Source: an uncultured Bacteroidales bacterium (GTDB taxonomy: Bacteria > Bacteroidota > Bacteroidia > Bacteroidales > UBA932). From it: a stretch of DNA of 64,000 nucleotides. Below the pieces are notes generated by a model. That model did not search any database. It was not told the origin of the DNA and was given only the letters and a program-made list of their open reading frames with translations. Made by a program: the position numbers and the translations under genes. Where the stretch lies: contig ONMJ01000002.1 of NCBI GenBank assembly GCA_900318955.1, positions 54,923 to 118,922 of the forward strand, given 5' to 3'. Below, in pieces: positions 16,005 through 24,543 of this stretch. Each line of letters begins with the position of its first letter. Position 1 is the stretch's first letter.

Positions 16005-16996
16005 AAAAGGTCAGCATTCTTGTCCCTATTTATAACGTAGAGAGAGATATCGAGAGATGTGCTCGAAGTTTATTTAATCAAACTTATGATAATCTCGAGT
16101 TCGTTTTTGTAGATGACTATTCTCAAGATCGGAGTATCGATATCCTACATAATGTTATTAAGGATTTTCCCAATAGAAAAGATAAGATAATACTGATTCA
16201 TAATGAGAAGAATAGAGGGATCGCTGCAAGTAGAAATATCGGTATTGAAAATGCAACAGGAGAGTTTTTCTGCTTTGTCGATTCCGATGATTGGCTTGAG
16301 ACGAATGCTATAGAATTGCTAGTAAACAAACAGCAGTCAACAGAAGCGGATATCGTTTATGCTAAGGCTCTTATGCACACCTTCGAAGGTGTCACAGAAT
16401 TAAAAGAAAAAGATTATTCTGATAAACATGAAATGATGATGTGCTACAGCCGCTTTACTCCAGGATATACGATGGTAATATGGAGAAGGCTGATCAGAGC
16501 ATCACTTTTTTTGAATAATAATATTAAAGAAATCGAAGGGCTGAATTATGCGGAGGACAAACATCTACTATCCAAGTTAGCTTATTTTTCAAATGTTACA
16601 TGCTCCCTTGACTCCATTGTTTATCACTATAACCGGATGAATGAGCATTCTATGGTCCATGAATCGTCACAAAAAGCTTTCCCTCTATCAGCTCATCAAC
16701 AGGAGATAGAAAACATGCAAGCAGTAGTTGATTTTTTCCGTGATAATGATGAGACTATTTATTATGAAGAATCTTCAAAGGCAAGATTACGCTTTATTAG
16801 GACATGTCTTGACAAAGCTATATCCGCGTCTTCTAAAGAAGGTTTTGTCAAGATGGTTGAATACATCAATAACTCAGATTCTTCATTCTGGAGCGAAATC
16901 GGCTGGAACAGTTGGAAAAGATTTCTTTATGGGAATTATTACTATATGAAGTTTTTCCCTAGGATAAAATGCAAAATAAAACGCATAATAGGATAA
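16001..16996 (+). CDS. GT2 family glycosyltransferase
   Basis: A 331-aa GT-A glycosyltransferase overlapping the previous stop by 4 nt (ATGA). Residues 1-45 (VSILVPIYNVERDIERCARSLFNQTYDNLEFVFVDDYSQD) and CFVDSDDW (about 91-98, metal-binding SDD) are standard. The C-terminal part contains the acceptor-side helix region ending in a basic stretch (KCKIKRIIG). AT-rich like its neighbours. It adds one residue of the repeat unit on the cytoplasmic face; the donor is unknown. Confidence 0.88.
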   Translation: MKKVSILVPIYNVERDIERCARSLFNQTYDNLEFVFVDDYSQDRSIDILHNVIKDFPNRKDKIILIHNEKNRGIAASRNIGIENATGEFFCFVDSDDWLETNAIELLVNKQQSTEADIVYAKALMHTFEGVTELKEKDYSDKHEMMMCYSRFTPGYTMVIWRRLIRASLFLNNNIKEIEGLNYAEDKHLLSKLAYFSNVTCSLDSIVYHYNRMNEHSMVHESSQKAFPLSAHQQEIENMQAVVDFFRDNDETIYYEESSKARLRFIRTCLDKAISASSKEGFVKMVEYINNSDSSFWSEIGWNSWKRFLYGNYYYMKFFPRIKCKIKRIIG

Positions 16997-16997
16997 T

Positions 16998-17963
16998 ATG
17001 GGACTCGTAAGATTTGTTAAAAATCAGTTTCGGCATGACAGGAACATGAAACGAATTCTTGATGCACATGCAGCATCAATTGCCCGCATGTCCCATGAAT
17101 TAGAGACTGAAACAATTTCCAGAAAAACAGATTTGCTTAAAGAGAAAGTAATGACCTCTATAGATATGGGCATTACGGAAGAAAGATATGATGGCCAAGA
17201 GATTGTTGTCTCTCTAACATCTTTCGGAAAGCGAATTCACGAAGTCTATCTCGCAATTGAATCTATTATGCAGGGGACGCTAAAGCCAAATAGAATTATT
17301 CTTTGGCTATCCGAGGATGAATTCAAAGGGAAAACTCTGCCTCAAACTCTTCTGCATCAGCAAAGAAGAGGTCTTCAGATATGTTACTGTGAAGATATCA
17401 AATCATATAAGAAGATTGTTCCAACTCTGGTCAAGTATCCCGATGCCTGTATTGTCACTATCGACGATGACCTTGTATATGAATTCGATTTGCTGGAGAA
17501 CTTGATACAGGCTCATATTGAGAATCCGGAAGATATATGCGCATGCAGAATGCATAGAATCACTTTAAATGAGAATAATAGGCCTAATAGTTACCTGCTT
17601 TGGGATTTACAGATTTACCCTGAGCCAGGTAACAAATCGCCCCTTCATTTTCTGACAAGTGGTGGTGGGACTCTTTTCCCTCCACATTGCTTCACTAAGG
17701 AATTTTTCAATCAAGACATCTTCATGTCTCTCTGCCCTTATGCAGATGATGTCTGGATCAACGCTATGCTTTTGCTTTCAAGAAGAAAAATAACTAAAGC
17801 TTACACTCACTCCACTCTCGGATGTGATTATTCCCCAATTCGCCTATATCAAGATGATGCTTTATCAATTAAAAATACTGATGAGAAAGAATGCAAGAAC
17901 GATCTCCAGATAAAGTCAGTATTTGATCATTATAATTTGTACCAATACCTTTCTAAAGATTAA
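16998..17963 (+). CDS. Glycosyltransferase of the TSFGKRI / IDDD type
   Basis: A 321-aa protein. After a charged N-terminal 70 residues it has EIVVSLTSFGKRIHEVYLAIESIMQGTLKPNRIILWLSEDEF, then YKKIVPTLVKYPDACIVTIDDDLVYEFDLLENLI with an IDDD metal site, and LTSGGGTLFPP (a likely acceptor loop). The gene at 18903 is a paralogue with the same three blocks (VTMTSYGRRI, YKKLIPTLKKY, SIDDDFLYP). The layout resembles a GT-A fold, but the family is distinct from ordinary GT2. It starts 1 nt after the preceding stop. Confidence 0.75.
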   Translation: MGLVRFVKNQFRHDRNMKRILDAHAASIARMSHELETETISRKTDLLKEKVMTSIDMGITEERYDGQEIVVSLTSFGKRIHEVYLAIESIMQGTLKPNRIILWLSEDEFKGKTLPQTLLHQQRRGLQICYCEDIKSYKKIVPTLVKYPDACIVTIDDDLVYEFDLLENLIQAHIENPEDICACRMHRITLNENNRPNSYLLWDLQIYPEPGNKSPLHFLTSGGGTLFPPHCFTKEFFNQDIFMSLCPYADDVWINAMLLLSRRKITKAYTHSTLGCDYSPIRLYQDDALSIKNTDEKECKNDLQIKSVFDHYNLYQYLSKD

Positions 17964-18005
17964 CATTCTCACCTTATCATTATTTCAAGGTTATATTCCT
18001 TATTT

Positions 18006-18902
18006 ATGGAAAAAACACCTTTATTTTCCGTACTAATAGCCAACTACAACAACGGCAAATATCTTCAGGAAGCAGTCGACAGCGTCTTGGCTCAAACATA
18101 TACTAATTGGGAAATCATCATTGTAGATGATAAATCAACCGACAATTCTGCCGAAGTGTATAATCAATACAAGGATGATTCCCGCTTCCATATATACTTT
18201 AACGATAAGAATGAAGGATGCGGATATACAAAAAGACGTTGTGCAGAACTAGCTCAAGGTGACATCTGTGGATTTTTGGACCCAGATGATACACTAATGC
18301 CTAATGCATTAGAAACAATGGTCAAGGCTCATATTGACAATAGAAATGTTTCTCTTATCTACTCAAGATATAACATTATTACTGCAGATGGCTCTGTAAT
18401 AGGGATTTCCCAGCAACAGGAAGATATGCCTGAAGGAGGGTCATTTCTTGAAGGGCAAGGAGGGATTTCACATTTCGTTTCATATAAAAGAAATTACTAC
18501 TTAAAAACGCCCGGTATTGACCCTGATTACAAGAGAGCCGTAGACCATGATTTATACTTATTGCTAGAAGAGGTTGGGAAAGTATTGTTTCTTGATCTGG
18601 TTCTTTATAACTACAGAACTGAAACTGGAGATAATATCTCATTAGGGCAAAATGGAGACAAAGCATTCTTATGGCACTTGGTCGGAATGGTTGATGCTTG
18701 TCGAAGAAGAGGCCTTCCAATCGAGGATGTTGTGTCAAAGGATTTGGATAATTATCTGACATGGAATAGAAACGAAGCTAGAATCGATGGGATCGAATCA
18801 ATCAAGAAATCATTGTCATACAGAATCGGGAATATATTGATAAAACCCTTTAAATGTTTTTCCAATATCAATAGTTTTCTGAAACACAAACTTAATAGAT
18901 AA
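18006..18902 (+). CDS. GT2 family glycosyltransferase
   Basis: A 298-aa GT-A enzyme: FSVLIANYNNGKYLQEAVDSVLAQTYTNWEIIIVDDKSTDNS at the N-terminus and GFLDPDDTLMP as the acidic metal site. The last 30 residues (KKSLSYRIGNILIKPFKCF...) repeat the S-x-SYRIG tail seen in several neighbours. A 42-nt gap separates it from the upstream gene. AT-rich. Donor and linkage are unknown. Confidence 0.88.
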   Translation: MEKTPLFSVLIANYNNGKYLQEAVDSVLAQTYTNWEIIIVDDKSTDNSAEVYNQYKDDSRFHIYFNDKNEGCGYTKRRCAELAQGDICGFLDPDDTLMPNALETMVKAHIDNRNVSLIYSRYNIITADGSVIGISQQQEDMPEGGSFLEGQGGISHFVSYKRNYYLKTPGIDPDYKRAVDHDLYLLLEEVGKVLFLDLVLYNYRTETGDNISLGQNGDKAFLWHLVGMVDACRRRGLPIEDVVSKDLDNYLTWNRNEARIDGIESIKKSLSYRIGNILIKPFKCFSNINSFLKHKLNR

Positions 18903-19727
18903 ATGCAAGAGAGGGTTATAGTAACGATGACTTCCTATGGAAGGAGAATTAATAATCTTCCTAAAGTTATCGATTCTATTTTCAATCAGACAGTACAACC
19001 AAATCTAATCGTACTTAATCTCGCCTACGACGAGATAATACCCAGAGATGTGGAGTCGTACCTAAAAAAACAAGGTATCGAAATCAATCGTGTTCCCGAT
19101 ACAAAAGTGTATAAAAAGCTCATTCCGACATTAAAGAAGTATACAGAAGCACTAGTAATAAGCATTGATGACGATTTTTTGTATCCGCCTGAGATGATCG
19201 AAGAATTCATGAGGATTCATATTAAATACCCTAACTTTCCCATTTCAGGGAACAAAGTGGTTTACAAGGGTATGCAATGCCACTGCGGGTGCGCATCTTT
19301 AACATGCGCTAAATTCTTTGGTGATTATCTCAGTATTATTGATGATGCAATGATTAAAGAGTGTCCAAGTGACGACGTGGTATACACATATCTATCTTCT
19401 AAAGCAGGCCATCCATATATTTGTACAGAAAATGATTATTTTATTAACATGGAGAGTTATGGAGAAGATGCTGAGACAGGATACTCTGAAACAATTAACG
19501 GAGATATTGGTATAATTAGGACATTTGATTATCTCTCAAAAAAGTTTGGGCCGATTGATAATATCGTGGATTCCTATATAAATGATAGCTATATCGCTAA
19601 CATTATCAAGAACATTCACTGCAATAATCTTTGGGAGCAGGAACACATAATTCGTTCTTCTCGTTCGTATCGAATCGGTAAAAAGATACTCAAGCCATTA
19701 TTATGGCTAAAAAAATATAAGGGATGA
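18903..19727 (+). CDS. Glycosyltransferase of the TSYGRRI / IDDD type (paralogue)
   Basis: A 274-aa protein starting at the ATG directly after the preceding stop. RVIVTMTSYGRRINNLPKVIDSIFNQTVQPNLIVLNLAYDEI, YKKLIPTLKKYTEALVISIDDDFLYPPEMI and SDDVVYTYLSSKAGHPYICTENDYF define the same unusual family as the gene at 16998. It ends with the S-x-SYRIG tail (SSRSYRIGKKILKPLLWLKKYK). The AT-rich composition matches the surrounding module. Assignment as a glycosyltransferase rests on the DDD motif and the context. Confidence 0.72.
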   Translation: MQERVIVTMTSYGRRINNLPKVIDSIFNQTVQPNLIVLNLAYDEIIPRDVESYLKKQGIEINRVPDTKVYKKLIPTLKKYTEALVISIDDDFLYPPEMIEEFMRIHIKYPNFPISGNKVVYKGMQCHCGCASLTCAKFFGDYLSIIDDAMIKECPSDDVVYTYLSSKAGHPYICTENDYFINMESYGEDAETGYSETINGDIGIIRTFDYLSKKFGPIDNIVDSYINDSYIANIIKNIHCNNLWEQEHIIRSSRSYRIGKKILKPLLWLKKYKG

Positions 19728-20548
19728 TCTCTATAATCATTTGTTCTCGTAATAGTAATATTTCATCCGAGTTGCGTCAGAATATCGCAGAGACTATCGG
19801 CTGCGAGCATGAGCTAGTTATTATTGATAATTCGACTAATAACTATTCAATTTTCAATGCCTACAATGAAGGAGTAAAGCGCTCGAAAGGGGAAATTCTC
19901 TGTTTCTGCCACGATGATATATTATTCCGATCTTCACACTGGGGGAATGCTGTGACAGCATTATTCAAAGATGATTTGATTGGTGTTATTGGCGTTGGCG
20001 GATCACATTTTATGTCTTCTTCTCCGATATATTGGTCATTTTTGCCGTTTATCTCACAGTTTGGTTTAACTACGGACAAAGGAGTAGTAACAAGAGACGA
20101 TTATAGGCAATTTTTTCTTGGACACCTTGCTGATGTAGTGGCTGTTGATGGAGTTTGTTTTTTCATTCCAAAAGTTCTCTTTGAGTCAATCAGATTCGAC
20201 GATAAGACTTATTCTGGCTTCCATGCCTACGATATGGACATTAGCATGCAGGTTCAATCTCTTGGCAAAAGAGTGTGTGTAACCGATGTTTTAACTGTTG
20301 AACATTTCTGGTCAGAGGATTCTATGAAAAATCCGTCATATGCCAAAATGCTGGATAATAATATGAATTTGTTCTGCCAGAAATGGAGAAACAGACTTCC
20401 TATAGTACGCGGGATTAACGAGCCAGAAACGGTTATAAAAAGGCTCAACAACCTCTGCATCCAGGCCTATGACGCGACTAAAGTTCGCAAGTCAAAGGCG
20501 TACCGATTGGGACATTTGCTACTAAAGCCATTCAAGATCTTCAAGTAA
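19724..20548 (+). CDS. GT2-like glycosyltransferase (StrF-domain type)
   Basis: A 274-aa protein overlapping the previous stop by 4 nt. MISIIICSRNSNISSELRQNIAETIGCEHELVIIDNSTNNYSIFNAYNEGVKRSKGEILCFCHDDILF fits the glycosyltransferase-2-like family PF13712: conserved N, YN.G and HDD. GFHAYDMDISMQVQSLGKRVCVTDVLTVEHFW is the usual downstream block. The last 22 residues (VRKSKAYRLGHLLLKPFK) form a variant of the shared tail. It closes the AT-rich run of glycosyltransferases. Confidence 0.82.
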   Translation: MISIIICSRNSNISSELRQNIAETIGCEHELVIIDNSTNNYSIFNAYNEGVKRSKGEILCFCHDDILFRSSHWGNAVTALFKDDLIGVIGVGGSHFMSSSPIYWSFLPFISQFGLTTDKGVVTRDDYRQFFLGHLADVVAVDGVCFFIPKVLFESIRFDDKTYSGFHAYDMDISMQVQSLGKRVCVTDVLTVEHFWSEDSMKNPSYAKMLDNNMNLFCQKWRNRLPIVRGINEPETVIKRLNNLCIQAYDATKVRKSKAYRLGHLLLKPFKIFK

Positions 20549-20559
20549 TATATAACAAA

Positions 20560-22167
20560 ATGATTCCTAAAATCATACATTACTGCTGGTTCGGAAAAGG
20601 GCTGATGCCTCAGTCCCAAAAAAAGTGCATAGAGGGCTGGAAAAAATTGATGCCTGACTATGAGATTAAAAGGTGGGATGAGTCAACTTTTGATCTTGAT
20701 AAGTATCCGCTCGCCAAGTATGCCTGCGAAGTCAAAAAGTACGCGCTGGCATCAGATGTTTGCCGATACAACGTTCTAACCGAGTATGGTGGGATTTATC
20801 TGGATACAGACGTTGAGCTATTCAAACGTTTCGATGAATTTCTCGATTGCAATTTCTTTTCAGGGATAGAGCTCTATAATGAGTTCTTTACAGAAGCCAT
20901 TCACGAGAATTATCTCAACGAGGACGGGACAGCCAAAGATCCATCACATGACGTCCCCAGACTTGAGATTCTTACATCTTCGATGGCATGTTGCCCTGAT
21001 CACCCTATGATTCGGGATATAAGGGACTACTATAACTCGGCAGAAGCTTCCCCTGAAAGAGCTCTTCACTATCGTGACTGGGTCAATAACGACCGCCTTG
21101 TCGCACGCTATCTGACGAAATATGGTTTCCGATATAAGGATGAAACTCAGCATTTTGGTGACGGGATGGTTGTTTATGGGACAGGCACTTTCGGATATGC
21201 TTTTTCGCCCAACCCTAAATATACGGTTTCTTATCATCATAACGCAGCAACATGGGAGAGTGAAAGGTGGAACAGAACTCAGAAGCTGAGCTTCTTCTTC
21301 GACAAAATCGGCCTTCTGCCAGTCTACAACCTTTACAGAAGGTTCAAAAAAGGAGTTAAACGGAAACTCAATCACTTGCTTCACCCAGTCCAAGGTGAAA
21401 TTTGGTGCCTCCACCGAGTTGTCAAGGATAGAAGCCTATATCCGAGTAACAGGGAACTGGAAATAACCCCTGATTTCCTCGAAGCTGAGATTCTTCGCTA
21501 CCGAAAGGCTGGATATACCTTCGTCTCGATTGATGAGGTCCTTTCGAAACAAAGCACCCTTATCCCTCAAAAAAGAGTCAACATTTCCTTTGATGATGGA
21601 TTCAAGGATGTATATGAAAATGCCTTCCCAATCTTCAGGAATTACAATATCCCGTTTACTCTTTATTTGACAACCGGTTTCCCCGATCATACTGCCGACA
21701 TTTGGTGGATACAGATGGAAAAGTCATTTGACGAGGAAGGATTCGAAAAGGCCACGAAATGTATATATGAGAGCCATTCTCAGATGAGGGATAAGATGCA
21801 TGAACTGACAAAGACAATTGCAGATCTCTCCATTTGCGAGCAGCTTTCATTAAGTTGGGAAGAGATCAGGGAGATGGTTAAAAGCGGTCTATGTACTATC
21901 GGCTCCCATTCAGTTTCTCACCCTGGTCTGACAAGGGCTGATAATGAAGAAGCCAAGCAGGAACTGATAGCTTCTAAAGCCAGGATTGAAGAGATGCTCG
22001 GAACCACAGTCAAGCATTTCTCATATCCCCACAGCATGCAGGATCCGAAGATTCAGAAGCTAGTTGAAGAAGCCGGATATATCTCGGGCACATTAGGTTA
22101 TGGAGGAAGAATTCGAAAGGGAGACAACAGGTTCTGTCTCAATCGGAAACACTTGATCCAGCCATAA
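20560..22167 (+). CDS. Fusion of GT32 glycosyltransferase and NodB-type polysaccharide deacetylase
   Basis: A 535-aa two-domain protein. Residues 1-250: GT32 (capsular polysaccharide synthesis, Gly_transf_sug) with MIPKIIHYCWFGKG, ASDVCRYNVLTEYGGIYLDTDVELF (DXD at 82-84) and YHHNAATWES. Residues about 278-535: CE4 deacetylase, starting EIWCLHRVV, with FDDG (344-347) and GSHSVSHP (zinc ligands H450 and H454). The join is a short basic linker (YRRFKKGVKRKLNH). The fusion would add a sugar and perhaps N-deacetylate the same or a neighbouring amino sugar. There is no signal peptide, so the deacetylase would act in the cytoplasm. Both domains look complete. Confidence 0.87.
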   Translation: MIPKIIHYCWFGKGLMPQSQKKCIEGWKKLMPDYEIKRWDESTFDLDKYPLAKYACEVKKYALASDVCRYNVLTEYGGIYLDTDVELFKRFDEFLDCNFFSGIELYNEFFTEAIHENYLNEDGTAKDPSHDVPRLEILTSSMACCPDHPMIRDIRDYYNSAEASPERALHYRDWVNNDRLVARYLTKYGFRYKDETQHFGDGMVVYGTGTFGYAFSPNPKYTVSYHHNAATWESERWNRTQKLSFFFDKIGLLPVYNLYRRFKKGVKRKLNHLLHPVQGEIWCLHRVVKDRSLYPSNRELEITPDFLEAEILRYRKAGYTFVSIDEVLSKQSTLIPQKRVNISFDDGFKDVYENAFPIFRNYNIPFTLYLTTGFPDHTADIWWIQMEKSFDEEGFEKATKCIYESHSQMRDKMHELTKTIADLSICEQLSLSWEEIREMVKSGLCTIGSHSVSHPGLTRADNEEAKQELIASKARIEEMLGTTVKHFSYPHSMQDPKIQKLVEEAGYISGTLGYGGRIRKGDNRFCLNRKHLIQP

Positions 22168-22169
22168 TT

Positions 22170-22727
22170 ATGACTACCAATAAAATCATATATGCTGATC
22201 TTTATCGCTGCAATGGTGGAAAAGGATTTCTTAAGCTGATTGATACAGCAATCAGAAAAAGAAACTTCCGGTATATCTGCTATCTGAGGTGGTATCAGAG
22301 TAAAAAGCTCCGTTTCTTCTCGCGGTTATTTCTCCGCCATATTTGCAGCAAAACAGGCATTGAGATTGGATGGAAAACGCCCATCGGCCCGGGATTGCAA
22401 TTAGTCCATTCTGGGAATATTGCCGTCAATAACGCAGCCACTATAGGAGACAATTGCACAATTTACCCTGGAGTAATAATTGGGATGGAATTTCGAGGGA
22501 AAAGAAGAGGAAATCCTACTATAGGAAACAATGTCTGGATAGGTTCAAATGCCGTTATCGTAGGTGATGTCACTATCGGAGATGATGTGCTTATTGCTCC
22601 CCTAACATTTGTCAATTTTGACGTACCCTCACACTCAATAGTCATTGGGAATCCAGGAGTTATTAAACACCGGGAAAACGCGACAGAAGGGTATATTTTA
22701 AGGACTGATTATCAGATTGTTCCATGA
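22170..22727 (+). CDS. Serine-acetyltransferase-like hexapeptide acyltransferase
   Basis: A 185-aa left-handed beta-helix enzyme: helical N-terminus with basic residues, then IGWKTPIGPGLQLVHSGNIAVNNAATIGDNCTIYPGVIIGMEFRGKRRGNPTIGNNVWIGSNAVIVGDVTIGDDVLIAPLTFVNFDVPSHSIVIGNPG. The catalytic His is probably in LVHSGNI. It resembles CysE-family enzymes in polysaccharide loci that O- or N-acetylate sugars. It starts 2 nt after the fusion gene and overlaps the next gene by 4 nt. Confidence 0.83.
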   Translation: MTTNKIIYADLYRCNGGKGFLKLIDTAIRKRNFRYICYLRWYQSKKLRFFSRLFLRHICSKTGIEIGWKTPIGPGLQLVHSGNIAVNNAATIGDNCTIYPGVIIGMEFRGKRRGNPTIGNNVWIGSNAVIVGDVTIGDDVLIAPLTFVNFDVPSHSIVIGNPGVIKHRENATEGYILRTDYQIVP

Positions 22728-23701
22728 GTCAGAGAGACCAAACGTTTGACATAGCTAAAGGAATCGGCATTCTGCTGGTTCTGACATGCCATTTCTTTGG
22801 TTGGAATCATCCATGGCTCAACCGAACTATCAGTTCATTCCATATGCCTCTATTCTTCATAATTGCAGGCTATTTCTCAAAATCATATGTTGATCGAGAG
22901 ACAACTCGCTCTTCGATAAAAAAGTACTTCAATAGGTTATACTGGCCGTTCTTATTTACGCAGTGCATGATAGTACTCTGGCTCATACTGATGGTATTTG
23001 CAAAGCATGACAGCTGGAATCCCGTTATCACCAGTGCCTTATCAATAGGATGGGCCGATGTTTATGGACCATCAACCCCTTGGGGAAATCTCAGTATCGG
23101 AGTAATCTGGTTTTTAATAGCGCTGCTCATTGCGAAGATTCTTTTGATCCCTTTGTCCCGTACCGGGGTTTGGGCTATACCAATCTCATTAATCGTGGCA
23201 TTCGGAGTCTTACTTCTTCACAATGTCTTCTCATATTCAATTTGGTGCATTTCGCTCGGACTGATGGCTCTACCTTTTGTCACCATTGGATGGTGGGTAA
23301 AGAATCACAAACTGCCATGGTGGGCATACGGAATAGCCGTTTTGGGATGGATAGCAGCTATTGCATTCTCTGAAATGGATATGTATAATTTCACATGGAA
23401 ATGCTATCCTCTTGATGTACTTGGAGCGTGCGGGGGTACTTTCTGCATATATATGTTGAGTAAGTTCATTGCAAGTAAAACAAAGATTACAAGCAAAGTG
23501 CTCTCGCAACTCGGAATATGGTCGTTGGCAATAATGTGCGTCCACTGTTTTGAAATAGCCTCTCATCTCAACAATCATGTGCTTGCGGTTATCCCAGCAG
23601 TCTTGCCTTCTTGGTTCAGTTATGTATTCCGTTACCTCCTGACTATAGGTCTAGCAATTGCTATCGTCCATACTCCAAGAGTGAAAAAACTATTTGTATA
23701 G
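22724..23701 (+). CDS. Membrane acyltransferase family 3 (OafA/WecH-like)
   Basis: A 325-aa protein with about ten predicted membrane helices. The N-terminal signature is QTFDIAKGIGILLVLTCHFFGW followed by ISSFHMPLFFIIAGYF; the first-helix His is the usual catalytic residue. Such enzymes O-acetylate surface polysaccharides or their lipid-linked intermediates. The gene overlaps its upstream neighbour by 4 nt, so two different acetyltransferases may be translated together. Confidence 0.88.
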   Translation: MSQRDQTFDIAKGIGILLVLTCHFFGWNHPWLNRTISSFHMPLFFIIAGYFSKSYVDRETTRSSIKKYFNRLYWPFLFTQCMIVLWLILMVFAKHDSWNPVITSALSIGWADVYGPSTPWGNLSIGVIWFLIALLIAKILLIPLSRTGVWAIPISLIVAFGVLLLHNVFSYSIWCISLGLMALPFVTIGWWVKNHKLPWWAYGIAVLGWIAAIAFSEMDMYNFTWKCYPLDVLGACGGTFCIYMLSKFIASKTKITSKVLSQLGIWSLAIMCVHCFEIASHLNNHVLAVIPAVLPSWFSYVFRYLLTIGLAIAIVHTPRVKKLFV

Positions 23702-23703
23702 TT

Positions 23704-24537
23704 ATGATGTCTCCTCTCGTTTCCATCTTGATGCCCGTCTATAACACCGCACCCTACCTAAAGGAGGCTATGGACAGCATACTTTCTCAGACATTCAAGG
23801 ACTTCGAGTTGATAGTTCTAAACGACTGCTCACCAGACAACGCCGACGAGATTCTTGACACGTACAATGACACAAGAATCGTAAGGTACAAGGGAGAGAG
23901 GAATATGGGGCTGTCTAATGTCCTCAATGCGGGAATGGATATGGCAAGGGGAAAGTACATCGCAAGAATGGACAGCGATGACATCTCTCTTCCGAACCGT
24001 CTTGAAGTGCAGGTCAAGTACATGGAAGAGCATCCGGATATCGACCTCTGCTCATGCGGGATGAAGATGTTCGGAGCGAAAGACGATGTGTGGGTCAGGG
24101 ATTCTGATCCTGAAAAAGTCAAAGTCACCGCTCTCTTCTTCTCCCCTATTCTCCATGCGTCCAGCATTTGGAAAAAAGAGTCTTTCGACAAGTATGGCCT
24201 TCGTTTCCGTCAAGAAATGGTCCCGGCAGAAGACTATGACATGTGGTGCCGGGCGCTTTCGAAAGGGCTGAAATTGGTCAACCTGCCAAATGTATTATAC
24301 AGATACCGCATTCACCCAAGCCAAGCCACTACTCAGACAGAGAAAAGTCGTCTCAAATGTAGGGAAATCCAACAGGAGTACATGAAGGACGTCCTCCCTA
24401 CTCTTTCTAAAAAAAATAGAGAAGCTTTCCCAAAAAAGAAATTGCCCATATTCATCGCTAACCTAAAAGACGGTTATTTTGATAAGATAATTCTAGCAAA
24501 AAGACTTGTTAAGATGTCCTTAGCGAAAAAAGGATAA
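23704..24537 (+). CDS. GT2 family glycosyltransferase
   Basis: A 277-aa GT-A enzyme. SPLVSILMPVYNTAPYLKEAMDSILSQTFKDFELIVLNDCSPDN begins the fold; RMDSDDISLPNRL is the metal site; AEDYDMWCRAL is the catalytic-base block. The frame opens upstream inside the acyltransferase gene; the ATG at 23704, 2 nt after that gene's stop, gives the normal N-terminus. GC content is higher again here than in the 14.6-20.5 kb module. Confidence 0.9.
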   Translation: MMSPLVSILMPVYNTAPYLKEAMDSILSQTFKDFELIVLNDCSPDNADEILDTYNDTRIVRYKGERNMGLSNVLNAGMDMARGKYIARMDSDDISLPNRLEVQVKYMEEHPDIDLCSCGMKMFGAKDDVWVRDSDPEKVKVTALFFSPILHASSIWKKESFDKYGLRFRQEMVPAEDYDMWCRALSKGLKLVNLPNVLYRYRIHPSQATTQTEKSRLKCREIQQEYMKDVLPTLSKKNREAFPKKKLPIFIANLKDGYFDKIILAKRLVKMSLAKKG

Positions 24538-24543
24538 TAGTCA

